Shown here: piece by piece, positions 23,058 to 31,190 of the stretch
How positions within the stretch are numbered: position 1 is the first letter of the stretch
How the letters are laid out: the number at the start of each line of letters is the position of its first letter
Source: Mycobacterium heidelbergense
GTDB lineage: Bacteria > Actinomycetota > Actinomycetes > Mycobacteriales > Mycobacteriaceae
Assembly: GCF_010730745.1 (NCBI RefSeq)
Contig: NZ_AP022615.1
Span: forward strand, 3,286,001-3,350,000
DNA: 64,000 nucleotides
Reading direction: 5' to 3'
Notes under the pieces: model-generated
The model's database searches: none
Told to the model about the DNA's origin: nothing
Seen by the model: only the letters and a program-made list of their open reading frames with translations
Translations under genes and position numbers: made by a program

Positions 23058-25406
23058 ATGCTGCAAGCGATCGCCCGGCTGGCCATCGCGGCCCCGCGAC
23101 GAATCATCGGGGCCGCGGTCTTGGTCTTCATCGCCGCCGCGATCTTCGGCATTCCCGTCGCCAAGAGCCTGGCCCCCGGGGGCTTCCAAGACCCGAACTC
23201 GGAGTCGGCCCGCGCGATTCACGTTCTGACCGACAAGTTCGGGCAGAGCGGCCAGCAAATGCTGATCGTGATCACATCGCCCGACGGCATCAATGGTCAA
23301 CGGGCGCGCACCGTGGCCACCGACCTCGTCGGCGACCTGCAGCGGTCGCCGTTGATCTACAACGTGACGTCGGCGTGGACCGCGCCTTCCTCCGCCGCAC
23401 CATCCGAGCTGGTCAGCACCGACGGCAAGTCGGGGTTGATCGTGATCAACCTCAGGGGCGGCGAGAACTACGCGCAGAAGAACGCCCAAACCCTGGCGGA
23501 CCAATTCGTCCACGACCGCGACGGCGTCACCGTCCGCGCCGGCGGCCCGGCGATGCAGTACGCCCAGATCAACAAGCAGAACCAGGAAGACCTCGTGGTC
23601 ATGGAGATGATCGCGCTCCCGCTGAGCTTCGTGGTGCTGATCTGGGTGTTCGGCGGGCTGCTCGCGGCGGCGCTGCCGATGGCCCTCGGCGCGCTGGCCG
23701 TCGTCGGCTCGATGACGGTGCTGCGGCTCGTCACGTTCACCACCGAGGTGTCGATCTTCGCGCTCAACCTGAGCACCGCGCTGAGCCTGGCCTTGGCCAT
23801 CGACTACACGCTGCTGATCGTCAGCCGCTACCGCGACGAGCTGGCCGAGGGCAGGGACCGGGACGAGGCGCTGATCCGGACGATGGCCACCTCCGGTCGC
23901 ACCGTGCTGTTCTCCGCGGTCACCGTGGCGCTGTCGATGTCGGCGACGATGGCTTTCCCGATGTATTTCCTGAAGTCGTTCGCCTACGCCGGCGTGGCGA
24001 CGGTGGCCTTCGTCGCGACCGCGTCCATCGTGGTCACCCCGGCCGCCATCGCGCTGCTGGGTCCCCGGCTGGATGCGCTGGACGTGCGCAAGTTGATGCG
24101 CCGGATCCTGGGCCGCCCGGATCCCGTGCACAAGCCGCCCGAGGAATTGTTCTGGTACCGGTCGAGCAAGTACGTGATGCGCCGCTGGGCGCCGATCGGT
24201 CTGGCCGTGATGGCGCTGCTGCTGTTGCTCGGGCTTCCCTTCTTCTCGGTGAAGTGGGGTTTCCCGGACGACCGGGTGCTGCCGCATTCGGCGTCGTCGC
24301 ATCAGGTCGGTGACCTGTTGCGCAACGGGTTTGCGCACGACTCCGCGACGGCGGTGCCCATCGCCGTCCCCGACGCCCGCGGCCTGAGCCCGGCGGACCT
24401 CGACAAATACGCCGCCGACTTATCGCGGGTTCCCGAAGTGTCGGGCGTCTCGGCCCCGGGTGGGACGTTCGTGGGCGGAAACCTCGTGGGACCACCGACG
24501 GCGGCCACCGGGTTGGCCGACGGCAGCGCGTTCCTGACCGTGAGCAGCGCGGCGCCGCTGTTCACACAGGCCAACGACACACAGCTCACGCGGCTGCACC
24601 AGGTGCCCGGCCCGGCCGGCCGGGCCGTCGAGATGGCCGGCGTCGCGCAGGTCAACCGCGACAGTGTCGACGCGGTGACGGATCGACTTCCGCTGGTGCT
24701 GGGGCTGATGGCCGCCATCACGTTCGTGCTGCTGTTCCTGCTCACCGGCAGCGTGCTGCTACCGGCAAAGGCGTTGATGTGCAACGTCCTTTCGCTGAGC
24801 GCGGCGTTCGGCGCGCTGGTGTGGATCTTCCAGGACGGTCACCTCGGCGCGCTGGGAACCACCCCGAGCGGGACACTGGTCGCCAACATGCCGGTCCTGT
24901 TGTTCTGCATCGCGTTTGGGCTTTCGATGGATTACGAGGTGTTCCTGATCTCCCGGATCCGCGAGTACTGGCTGGCTTCCGGGGCCGCTCGACCGGCACA
25001 CCCGAGCGCCGCCGAGGCGCACGCCGCCAACGACGAGAGCGTGGCGCTGGGCGTGGCCCGTACCGGACGGGTGATCACCGCCGCCGCGTTGGTGATGTCG
25101 ATGTCGTTCGCCGCGCTGATCGCCGCGCACGTTTCGTTCATGCGGATGTTCGGCCTGGGCCTGACGCTCGCGGTGTTCGCGGACGCGACCCTGGTGCGCA
25201 TGGTGCTGGTTCCGGCGTTCATGCACGTGATGGGCCGCTGGAACTGGTGGGCGCCAAAGCCTTTGGCGTTGCTGCATGACCGGTTCGGCATCAGCGAGGC
25301 GCCGGCCGAAGGGGCGGGACGCGTCGAGCCGGCCTCGGAGGCCGACTCAGAACCGGTGCGGCACAACGGGCGTGAGATCACGGAGTCGGTGACCAAAATT
25401 GGCTAA
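23058..25406 (+). CDS. mmpL13: MmpL-family RND lipid transporter, full length
   Basis: 782 residues from ATG 23058. Layout: TM1 (residues about 15-35), first extracytoplasmic domain (36-185), TM2-6 with SLALAIDYTLLIVSRYRDE (the first MmpL signature), second extracytoplasmic loop (about 400-545), TM8-12 with FGLSMDYEVFLISRIREY, and a polar tail. The paired Asp-Tyr in TM4 and TM10 are the proton-relay residues of MmpL proteins. Position between the Rv1144-like SDR and the Rv1147-like methyltransferase matches M. tuberculosis mmpL13, where the gene is split into mmpL13a and mmpL13b; here it is intact. Substrate unknown. Confidence 0.92.
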   Translation: MLQAIARLAIAAPRRIIGAAVLVFIAAAIFGIPVAKSLAPGGFQDPNSESARAIHVLTDKFGQSGQQMLIVITSPDGINGQRARTVATDLVGDLQRSPLIYNVTSAWTAPSSAAPSELVSTDGKSGLIVINLRGGENYAQKNAQTLADQFVHDRDGVTVRAGGPAMQYAQINKQNQEDLVVMEMIALPLSFVVLIWVFGGLLAAALPMALGALAVVGSMTVLRLVTFTTEVSIFALNLSTALSLALAIDYTLLIVSRYRDELAEGRDRDEALIRTMATSGRTVLFSAVTVALSMSATMAFPMYFLKSFAYAGVATVAFVATASIVVTPAAIALLGPRLDALDVRKLMRRILGRPDPVHKPPEELFWYRSSKYVMRRWAPIGLAVMALLLLLGLPFFSVKWGFPDDRVLPHSASSHQVGDLLRNGFAHDSATAVPIAVPDARGLSPADLDKYAADLSRVPEVSGVSAPGGTFVGGNLVGPPTAATGLADGSAFLTVSSAAPLFTQANDTQLTRLHQVPGPAGRAVEMAGVAQVNRDSVDAVTDRLPLVLGLMAAITFVLLFLLTGSVLLPAKALMCNVLSLSAAFGALVWIFQDGHLGALGTTPSGTLVANMPVLLFCIAFGLSMDYEVFLISRIREYWLASGAARPAHPSAAEAHAANDESVALGVARTGRVITAAALVMSMSFAALIAAHVSFMRMFGLGLTLAVFADATLVRMVLVPAFMHVMGRWNWWAPKPLALLHDRFGISEAPAEGAGRVEPASEADSEPVRHNGREITESVTKIG

Positions 25407-25407
25407 C

Positions 25408-26076
25408 GTGTCGATCCGTTCGGTGGCACAACGCGTCGGCATCACGCCGTCGTCGGAAGTCGGCCATCCGTTCTTCGCGCGCGTCTGGCCCGTCGTTGTC
25501 ACCCATGAAACCGCGGCGGTGCGGGCCCTTCGCCGGGAGAACCTGGCCGGCCTGTCGGGCCGGGTGCTGGAAGTCGGCGCGGGTGTCGGGACGAACTTCG
25601 CGAACTACCCGGCGGCGGTCGACCAGGTGGTCGCGGTGGAACCCGAGCCGCGGTTTGCGGCCCAGGCCCGCGCCGCGGCCGCCGCGGCCCCCGTTCCCGT
25701 TGTCGTAATGGGGGATACCGCGGAGGGGTTCAGCGACGGGGAGCCGTTCGACGCGGTGGTGTGCTCGCTGGTGTTGTGCTCGGTGCGCGACCCGGCCGGC
25801 GTGCTGCGCCGCCTGCATTCCCTCCTGCGGCCCGGCGGGCAGCTGCGGTATCTCGAGCACGTGGCCAGCGCCGGCGCGCGGGGCCGCTTGCAGCGGTTCG
25901 CCGACGCGACGCTGTGGCCGAGGCTGTTCGGTAACTGCCACACCCATCGCGACACCGAGCGCTCGATTGTCGACGCCGGGTTCGAGGTGGACACGTCGCG
26001 GCGGGAGTGGACGCTGCCGTTCTGGGCGCCGCTGCCGGTGTCGGAGTTGGCGCTGGGCCGGGCGCGCAGACCCTGA
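25408..26076 (+). CDS. Class I SAM-dependent methyltransferase (Rv1147-like)
   Basis: 222 residues from GTG 25408, or 225 from TTG 25399, which overlaps the mmpL13 stop. The SAM-binding motif I is VLEVGAGVGTNF (about residue 50), followed by VAVEPEPRF. VVCSLVLCSVRDP is the post-motif strand. The order after mmpL13 is as in M. tuberculosis Rv1147. Probably a small-molecule or lipid methylase; substrate unknown. Confidence 0.85.
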   Translation: MSIRSVAQRVGITPSSEVGHPFFARVWPVVVTHETAAVRALRRENLAGLSGRVLEVGAGVGTNFANYPAAVDQVVAVEPEPRFAAQARAAAAAAPVPVVVMGDTAEGFSDGEPFDAVVCSLVLCSVRDPAGVLRRLHSLLRPGGQLRYLEHVASAGARGRLQRFADATLWPRLFGNCHTHRDTERSIVDAGFEVDTSRREWTLPFWAPLPVSELALGRARRP

Positions 26077-26110
26077 ATCCCTCGCGGAATCCCTCACGGA
26101 ATCCCTCACG
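26075..26110 (+). repeat. Tandem 12-bp direct repeat, three units
   Basis: GAATCCCTCGCG followed by two copies of GAATCCCTCACG. It begins at the methyltransferase stop codon and abuts the left arm of the next palindromic element. Confidence 0.85.
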
Positions 26111-26171
26111 CCGAGTCTGCGCTCAGCGCGCCCGTTGGCGTGCCGAGCGCGATCTGTGCGCAGGCTCGGCG
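26109..26171. repeat. 63-bp palindromic repeat, family 2 copy 1
   Basis: Arms CGCCGAGTCTGCGC and GCGCAGGCTCGGCG pair over 14 bp with one mismatch. Internal GCTCAGCGCGCC and CGCGATCTGTGCGCAGG are shared with the copy at 27075-27137 on the other side of the DUF559 gene. Confidence 0.8.
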
Positions 26172-26179
26172 CCCCCATT

Positions 26180-27040
26180 TCAGTTTCGATGCAGGCTCGA
26201 TGCCCGAAACTCCCGCGCATCGCGAACCCGACGAATGATGTCGGCGGGACGATCCGTTGCGACCACTCGGACGATGAGCCAGCCCAGCCTCTCCAATGCC
26301 TCTCTGCGACGGATGTCCTTTCTGTACTGCCAGGGGTCGAGGCGATGATGCTCGCCGTCATACTCGGCGGCGACCATCAAGTCCTCCCACCCCATGTCGA
26401 GGTAGTACTGGGTGCCGTCGGCAGTCATTACCGGGATCTGGGTCCTCGGCCGTGGCAATCCCGCGTGGATCAGTAGGAGCCGCAGCCACGTCTCTTTCGG
26501 CGACTGCGAACCGGCGTCCGCCAAGTCCAGCGCCGTTTCCAGTTGTTTGAGCCCACGCGCGCCGCGGTGTCGGTCCGCTATTTCGGCGACCTGATCGACC
26601 TTTACTCCGGTTGCGCGCATGAGGGCGTCCAGGTGGGCGATTGCGGTTCCCATCGGCTTCCGGCGCGCGATGTCGAATGCGGTGCGCGGCGGCGTCGTTA
26701 CCGGTACGCCCGTTACAGTGCGGAATTCGGCTGGGCGAAGCCTGAAATCGTAGGTTCGCACGCCGCGTGGCGGCCGCGCGTTGGACCAGATCAACTCGAC
26801 GGGCAGGTGTTCGTCCACCCACTTCGAACCATGCCACGCGGCCGCAGTCAACCCCGCCAGCACGCCTTCGCGGTGCGACCACAGCCAGGCGGCCACTGCG
26901 CGGTCGCGCAACGTCAGCCCGAGATCGCGTCGCACATAGACGTCGGGGAACACCGGCCGGAAGCGGGACCGCAGCTGATGCTTGCGCAGCGTCCCGGCCT
27001 TCAGCACCTCGCTGCCGATAAAGGGTTTATTGCTTGTCAT
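26180..27040 (-). CDS. DUF559 protein with AbiEi-like N-terminus (Vsr/PD-(D/E)XK-like fold)
   Basis: 286 residues from ATG 27040. The N-terminal 100 residues resemble the AbiEi-type antitoxin region (EVLKAGTLRKHQLRSRF, then WSHREGVLAGLTAAAWHG). The C-terminal DUF559 endonuclease-like part has YLDMGWEDLMVAAEYDGEHH and RREALERLGWLIVRV. Such proteins are abundant and variably present in mycobacteria; the role is undefined (defence, toxin-antitoxin or regulation). The gene is bracketed by two copies of a 63-bp repeat and lies between the Rv1147-like and Rv1151c-like genes, where M. tuberculosis carries repeat and transposase genes. Confidence 0.82.
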   Translation of the reverse strand: MTSNKPFIGSEVLKAGTLRKHQLRSRFRPVFPDVYVRRDLGLTLRDRAVAAWLWSHREGVLAGLTAAAWHGSKWVDEHLPVELIWSNARPPRGVRTYDFRLRPAEFRTVTGVPVTTPPRTAFDIARRKPMGTAIAHLDALMRATGVKVDQVAEIADRHRGARGLKQLETALDLADAGSQSPKETWLRLLLIHAGLPRPRTQIPVMTADGTQYYLDMGWEDLMVAAEYDGEHHRLDPWQYRKDIRRREALERLGWLIVRVVATDRPADIIRRVRDAREFRASSLHRN

Positions 27041-27074
27041 GGCTGCACGCTCGCCGGCCTCGCCGACGGCGGGA

Positions 27075-27137
27075 CATCGAAACTGCGCTCAGCGCGCCGC
27101 TTTGTGGACGAACCGCGATCTGTGCGCAGGCTCGATG
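27075..27137. repeat. 63-bp palindromic repeat, family 2 copy 2
   Basis: Arms CATCGAAACTGCGC and GCGCAGGCTCGATG pair with two mismatches. The interior CTGCGCTCAGCGCGCC and CGCGATCTGTGCGCAGG are the same as in copy 1, in the same orientation. Confidence 0.8.
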
Positions 27138-27147
27138 CAGGCGCGGC

Positions 27148-27861
27148 TTACCCCAGCAGGGCGGGCAGCCGCTGCAGCAGCTCGGGCAGCGCGCGGCTCG
27201 CGCTCTCGCGGATGCTGATCGTGGCGCTGGGAGTGAGCGGCGTGGGCTCGGGGTTGACCTCGACGACGACGGCGCCGCGGGACAGCGCCAGCTCGGGCAG
27301 TCCGGCCGCCGGGTAGACGATCGCCGAGGTCCCCACCACCACCATCACGTCAGCGTCCCGCGTCGCCGCGACCGCGCGCTCCCACGGCTCATCTGGCAGC
27401 GGCTCGCCGAACCACACGATGTCGGGTCTGATCAGGCCGCCGCAGCGACAGACCGGAGGCTCTACCTCCAGGGCCGGTTCGGTCATTTCGGGCAGCGCGC
27501 CGGTGTAGGGCATAGCGCAACGCTCGCAACGGAATTCGAAAAGGCTGCCGTGCAGGTGGTGCACCGGATTGCTGCCGGCCCGCTCGTGCAGGTCGTCGAC
27601 GTTCTGGGTGACGACGACGACCTCGGCGTGGTCCTGCCAGGCCGCGATGGCGCGGTGCCCGTCGTTCGGTTCGACGTTGGCCACCAAATAATGGCGCCAC
27701 AGGTACCAGCCCCAGACCCGCTCGGGGTTGTTGCGCCACCCTTGCGTGCTGGACAGCTCGTAGGGATCGAAGCGGGCCCACAACCCGTTCTTGTCGTCGC
27801 GGAACGTCGGAACGCCGCTCTCGGCGGAGATCCCCGCGCCGCTGAGCACCGTCACCCGCAT
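27148..27861 (-). CDS. cobB: NAD-dependent protein deacylase (sirtuin, Rv1151c-like)
   Basis: 237 residues from ATG 27861, the same length as M. tuberculosis Rv1151c. NAD-binding motifs: GAGISAESGVPTFRD and TQNVDDLHERAG with HLHG. The zinc site is CERC and CRCGG. Tyr53 and Arg56 (WYLWRHYL) match the class III Tyr-x2-Arg signature of desuccinylating sirtuins. It likely removes acetyl or succinyl groups from lysines of metabolic enzymes such as acyl-CoA synthetases. TATGTT six bases before the ATG suggests a leaderless transcript. Confidence 0.93.
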   Translation of the reverse strand: MRVTVLSGAGISAESGVPTFRDDKNGLWARFDPYELSSTQGWRNNPERVWGWYLWRHYLVANVEPNDGHRAIAAWQDHAEVVVVTQNVDDLHERAGSNPVHHLHGSLFEFRCERCAMPYTGALPEMTEPALEVEPPVCRCGGLIRPDIVWFGEPLPDEPWERAVAATRDADVMVVVGTSAIVYPAAGLPELALSRGAVVVEVNPEPTPLTPSATISIRESASRALPELLQRLPALLG

Positions 27862-27898
27862 CCCACCAACATAGCCGCGCTTGCGTGATACTGGGTGC
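27862..27898. promoter_or_regulatory. 37-bp divergent leaderless promoter region (sirtuin/GntR)
   Basis: Minus: TATGTT (27873-27868), six bases, ATG 27861. Plus: GATACT (27887-27892), six bases, GTG 27899. Both have the -10 to start spacing of leaderless mycobacterial mRNAs. Confidence 0.55.
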
Positions 27899-28264
27899 GT
27901 GGAGCTGCGGGATTGGCTACGGGTCGACGTGAAGGCGGGCAAACCGCTGTTCGACCAGCTCAGGACCCAGGTCATCGACGGGGTCCGGAGCGGCGCGCTG
28001 CCGCCCGGCAGCCGGCTCCCGACGGTGCGCGACCTGGCCGGTCAGCTCGGCGTCGCGGCCAACACCGTGGCCCGGGCCTATCGCGAGCTGGAGTCGGCGG
28101 CGATCGTCGAAACACGCGGGCGCTTCGGCACTTTCATCTCCCGCTTCGATCCGACCGACGCCGCGATGGCGGCCGCCGCCAAAGAATACGTCGACGTGGC
28201 ACGCGCGTTGGGGCTGACGAAATCCGACGCGATGCGCTACCTGACCAACGTGCCCGACGATTGA
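27899..28264 (+). CDS. GntR/YtrA-family regulator (Rv1152-like)
   Basis: 121 residues from GTG 27899, the same length as Rv1152. The winged-helix region reads LPPGSRLPTVRDLAGQLGV followed by NTVARAYRELESAAIVETRG. The short C-terminal helical tail without an effector domain is typical of the YtrA subgroup. It is divergent from the sirtuin gene and may control it and itself. Confidence 0.92.
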   Translation: MELRDWLRVDVKAGKPLFDQLRTQVIDGVRSGALPPGSRLPTVRDLAGQLGVAANTVARAYRELESAAIVETRGRFGTFISRFDPTDAAMAAAAKEYVDVARALGLTKSDAMRYLTNVPDD

Positions 28265-28288
28265 CGCCACCCGAAACCGGTTGGCGCG

Positions 28289-28810
28289 CTAGGCGATAAC
28301 TTTGGCCAGTGTGCGCAGGTTGCGTGTCGTGGTCGAGGACTTGTAGCGCGGCTTGCCCATCGTCTTGCCGATCGTGCTGTCCAGCGTGGCGCCCTTGGGC
28401 ACCTGCCAATAGACGACGCCCTCGCCGCGGCCGATCTTCTCGTCCGGCCCGGCGCCCTCGCCCAGGGCGGCAAGCTCGTCGAGCACGCCGGCGTCGGACA
28501 CGAAGGTGACGTAGGACTGATACCCGTCGACCTCGCGCTCGAAAGGGTAGGCGTCGACGACGGCGCGTACGGTGTCGATGTCGTACACCAGCACCCAGGC
28601 GTCATAGCCGAACCTCTCGCGCAGCGTCGCTTCGGCCTTCTTGCGCACCGCGGCCACCCCGGCCGACGACTCCAGTCGCACGTTGCCGCTGGCCAGGATG
28701 GTGCGCACGTCGGTGAATCCGGCGCCGGTCAACGCGGCCGCCACCTCGGCCATTTTGAGGTTGACGCCGCCGACGTTGACGCCACGCAGGAACGCCGCGT
28801 ACTTGGTCAT
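28289..28810 (-). CDS. DUF1697 protein
   Basis: 173 residues from ATG 28810. The DUF1697 start YAAFLRGVNVGGVNLKM is clear, followed by ILASGNVRLES and, at the C-terminus, VYWQVPKGATLDS and the basic region KTMGKPRYKSSTTTRN. Function unknown. The -10-like TGGAAT lies six bases before the ATG. Confidence 0.88.
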   Translation of the reverse strand: MTKYAAFLRGVNVGGVNLKMAEVAAALTGAGFTDVRTILASGNVRLESSAGVAAVRKKAEATLRERFGYDAWVLVYDIDTVRAVVDAYPFEREVDGYQSYVTFVSDAGVLDELAALGEGAGPDEKIGRGEGVVYWQVPKGATLDSTIGKTMGKPRYKSSTTTRNLRTLAKVIA

Positions 28811-28853
28811 GGTCCGATTCCACCAGGCCGGTTGGGGGCGACGCGACCCGACG

Positions 28854-28859
28854 TAGGCT
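28854..28859 (+). promoter_or_regulatory. Leaderless-type -10 of the PPOX gene
   Basis: TAGGCT followed by six bases and ATG 28866. Confidence 0.5.
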
Positions 28860-28865
28860 TTCGTC

Positions 28866-29309
28866 ATGGGACGCCAAGTCTTCGACGACAAGCTACTGGC
28901 CGTGATCAGCGGGAACTCCCTCGGGGTGCTGGCCACCATCAAGCGCGACGGGCGGCCCCAGCTGTCGAAAGTGAGTTATCACTTCGACCCGCGCGAGCTG
29001 GTGGTGCGGGTATCGATCACCGAGCCGCGGGCCAAGACCCGCAACCTGCGCCGCGACCCACGGGCTTCACTCCTGGTCGACGCCGACGACGGATGGTCGT
29101 ATGCCGTCGCGGAGGGCGCCGCGGAACTGACGCCCCCGGCCGCCGCGCCCGACGACGACACCGTCGAGGCGCTGATCGCCTTGTACCGCAACATCGCCGG
29201 TGAGCATCCGGACTGGGACGAGTACCGACAGGCGATGGTCACCGACCGGCGGGTGCTGCTGACCCTGCGGATCTCACACGTTTACGGCATGCCGCCGGGT
29301 AAGCGCTAA
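28866..29309 (+). CDS. F420-dependent PPOX-fold oxidoreductase (Rv1155-like)
   Basis: 147 residues from ATG 28866, matching Rv1155 in length and in most of the sequence, for example AVISGNSLGVLATIKRDGRP and NLRRDPRASLLVDADDGWSY. Split beta-barrel, flavin/deazaflavin binding; Rv1155 binds F420. The same window carries fbiC, which makes the F420 chromophore. Physiological substrate unknown. Confidence 0.93.
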   Translation: MGRQVFDDKLLAVISGNSLGVLATIKRDGRPQLSKVSYHFDPRELVVRVSITEPRAKTRNLRRDPRASLLVDADDGWSYAVAEGAAELTPPAAAPDDDTVEALIALYRNIAGEHPDWDEYRQAMVTDRRVLLTLRISHVYGMPPGKR

Positions 29310-29324
29310 AACCGCGGGGCACGC

Positions 29325-29330
29325 TAGGCT
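29325..29330 (+). promoter_or_regulatory. Leaderless-type -10 of the DUF5302 gene
   Basis: TAGGCT, six bases, ATG 29337. Confidence 0.5.
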
Positions 29331-29336
29331 GCCGGA

Positions 29337-29513
29337 ATGGCCGAATCGAAGTCCCAGCCCGAGGACGAGAACAAGCGCAAGTTCCGGGAAGCCCTCGACC
29401 GCAAGAAGGCCAAGTCGGCGGGCGGATCCGATCACAAAGACAGCGGTGACAGGCACTCGCGGGCCCACGGCCCCTTGGAGAGCCGTCGGGAGTTCCGCCG
29501 CAAGAGCGGTTAG
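29337..29513 (+). CDS. Small DUF5302-type protein, 58 residues
   Basis: MAESKSQPEDENKRKFREAL begins a highly charged, Lys/Arg/Glu-rich, disordered-looking chain ending EFRRKSG. The pattern matches the small actinobacterial DUF5302 family. Its TAG overlaps the convergent DUF4345 stop. Function unknown. Confidence 0.8.
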   Translation: MAESKSQPEDENKRKFREALDRKKAKSAGGSDHKDSGDRHSRAHGPLESRREFRRKSG

Positions 29514-29914
29514 CCGTTGGCCGTAGTCGGCCGCTGGGCCTTGGCGAGCCCGAAAAATACTGCCGGAACCGCGAATTCGAGTGCCGTGAGCACGTCCTGA
29601 AACCAGTGCGGCCGACCCTTTTGGGCCACCGAGATCACGCGCCCGACGCCGCCGGCAAGCATGATGCCCGCCAGTAGCCGCACGTCACCGGCGCGGACGG
29701 GGGATTTGCGGGCCGCCTGCATCCAAGCGATGCCGTACCCGGCAAAAATGGCCGAGTAGAACCGCTCGCGCGAGTCGACCGTCGCGTTGGCATCTGTCGC
29801 GCCCGGAACCGAGGCCGTCCCTAAGGCGAAGTGATAGCCGCCGATCGCGATCGACGACACCCCGGTGACCGCGGCCAGGTACTTGAGGTATCCGGCGCGT
29901 GAGCCGTCAGCCAT
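29510..29914 (-). CDS. DUF4345-family membrane protein
   Basis: 134 residues from ATG 29914, with GGGAGG nine bases upstream. Three to four hydrophobic segments: AAVTGVSSIAIGGYHFALG, FYSAIFAGYGIAWMQA, LLAGIMLAGGVGRVISVAQ and VLTALEFAVPAVFFGLA. Divergent from a TetR gene across a 109-bp region holding an inverted repeat, so it is the likely target of that regulator. Function unknown. Confidence 0.8.
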   Translation of the reverse strand: MADGSRAGYLKYLAAVTGVSSIAIGGYHFALGTASVPGATDANATVDSRERFYSAIFAGYGIAWMQAARKSPVRAGDVRLLAGIMLAGGVGRVISVAQKGRPHWFQDVLTALEFAVPAVFFGLAKAQRPTTANG

Positions 29915-29962
29915 ATCCGCATGCTCCTCCCCGGGCCCGCGCCGCGACCGGCCCACCATGAA

Positions 29963-29990
29963 CGCTAAGTAGATTATTGTCAACTTAGCG
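29963..29990. promoter_or_regulatory. TetR operator candidate between DUF4345 and tetR
   Basis: Perfect 8-bp arms CGCTAAGT / ACTTAGCG with a 12-bp spacer, in an AT-rich divergent promoter region. A second small palindrome TTGATTATCAA is at 30000-30010. Confidence 0.7.
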
Positions 29991-30023
29991 CGAAAGTTGT
30001 TGATTATCAAGTAAAATTCGCGG

Positions 30024-30599
30024 ATGACCAGCCAACGTCGACTCGCACCGCACCGGCGCCGCGAACACGTTGTGGACGCGGCGGAACGGATCTTCGCGGA
30101 ACGGCCGTACGAGGACGTCACGATGGACGCCGTCGCCGAGGAGGCCGGCATTTCGCGTGCGCTGCTGTACAGGTACTTTCCGGGCAAGCTCGCGTTGTTC
30201 GCTTCCGTGTATCGGCGTGCGGCCGACCGGCTGCTCGACGGCGTACGCTTCGACCCCGGCGCCCCGCTTCAAGCCCAGATCGCCGCCGGGCTCGACGCCC
30301 ACCTCGACTACTTCCTGGTCAACCGCAACACCGTGCTGGCCGCCAACCAGACTCTGGCCTCCGAGCCGGTTGTGCAGGGCATCATCAATGCGGAGCTTGA
30401 GGCGCTGCGTGACCGAATCACCGAGACCGTTTCTTCGGATCACCGTGCTCGCCAACGGCTTTCCGCCGTCGTGATCAGTTGGTTGGCGTTTGTCCGGGTG
30501 CTGTGCGTGCAGTGGCTCGCCGACGACAGTTTCACGCGCGACGAACTCCGGGGGATCTGCGTCGACGCCCTCAACGCGGTGCTTCCGGTGCGGATCTAG
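30024..30599 (+). CDS. TetR-family regulator
   Basis: 191 residues from ATG 30024. The N-terminal helix-turn-helix includes MDAVAEEAGISRALLYRYFPGK. The ligand domain is Ala/Leu-rich. Probably represses itself and the divergent DUF4345 membrane gene through the inverted repeat at 29963-29990. Confidence 0.9.
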   Translation: MTSQRRLAPHRRREHVVDAAERIFAERPYEDVTMDAVAEEAGISRALLYRYFPGKLALFASVYRRAADRLLDGVRFDPGAPLQAQIAAGLDAHLDYFLVNRNTVLAANQTLASEPVVQGIINAELEALRDRITETVSSDHRARQRLSAVVISWLAFVRVLCVQWLADDSFTRDELRGICVDALNAVLPVRI

Positions 30600-30608
30600 A
30601 CTGTGCGG

Positions 30609-31190
30609 GTGCCGAGACTGCAGCTTGCCCAGGATCCGGCCGCCGACGCGCTGCTGGACGAGAACACGTTCGCGTTGCTGGTCGGCATGTTGCTTGACCA
30701 GCAGGTGCCGATCGAGACTGCCTTCGCGGGACCGAAGAAGATCGCGGACCGGATGGGTGGCTTCGACGCCGCCGAGATCGCCGACCACGACCCGGACAAA
30801 TTCGCCGCGCTCTGCTCGGAAAGGCCCGCGATACACCGCTTTCCGGGATCGATGGCCAAGCGGATCCAGGCCCTTGCGCAGATCATCGTGGACCGCTACG
30901 ACGGCGACCCGGCCGGGCTGTGGACGGCCGGCGAACCCGACGGGGCGGAGCTGCTGCGGCGACTCAAGGGGCTACCCGGGTTCGGTGAGCAGAAGGCAAA
31001 GATCTTCCTGGCCTTGCTCGGCAAGCAGTACGGCGTGACGCCGGCGGGCTGGCGCGCGGCGGCCGGGGAGTTCGGCAAACCCGGCACGCACATGTCTGTC
31101 GCCGATATCGTGGACGCCCGTTCGCTTGGACAGGTGCGATCACACAAGAAGCAGATGAAGGCAGCAGCGAAGGAAAGGGCGGCAACGTGA
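30609..31190 (+). CDS. HhH-GPD base-excision-type DNA glycosylase (Rv1156-like)
   Basis: 193 residues from GTG 30609; GTG 30603 is also in frame. TAGACT (30597-30602) ends six bases before 30609, fitting a leaderless start there. FALLVGMLLDQQVPIETAF is the helical region, and LKGLPGFGEQKAKIFLALLG is the helix-hairpin-helix. The usual catalytic Asp of HhH-GPD glycosylases is not obvious after the hairpin, so catalytic activity is uncertain. Coupled to a small downstream gene (GTGA). Confidence 0.85.
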   Translation: MPRLQLAQDPAADALLDENTFALLVGMLLDQQVPIETAFAGPKKIADRMGGFDAAEIADHDPDKFAALCSERPAIHRFPGSMAKRIQALAQIIVDRYDGDPAGLWTAGEPDGAELLRRLKGLPGFGEQKAKIFLALLGKQYGVTPAGWRAAAGEFGKPGTHMSVADIVDARSLGQVRSHKKQMKAAAKERAAT

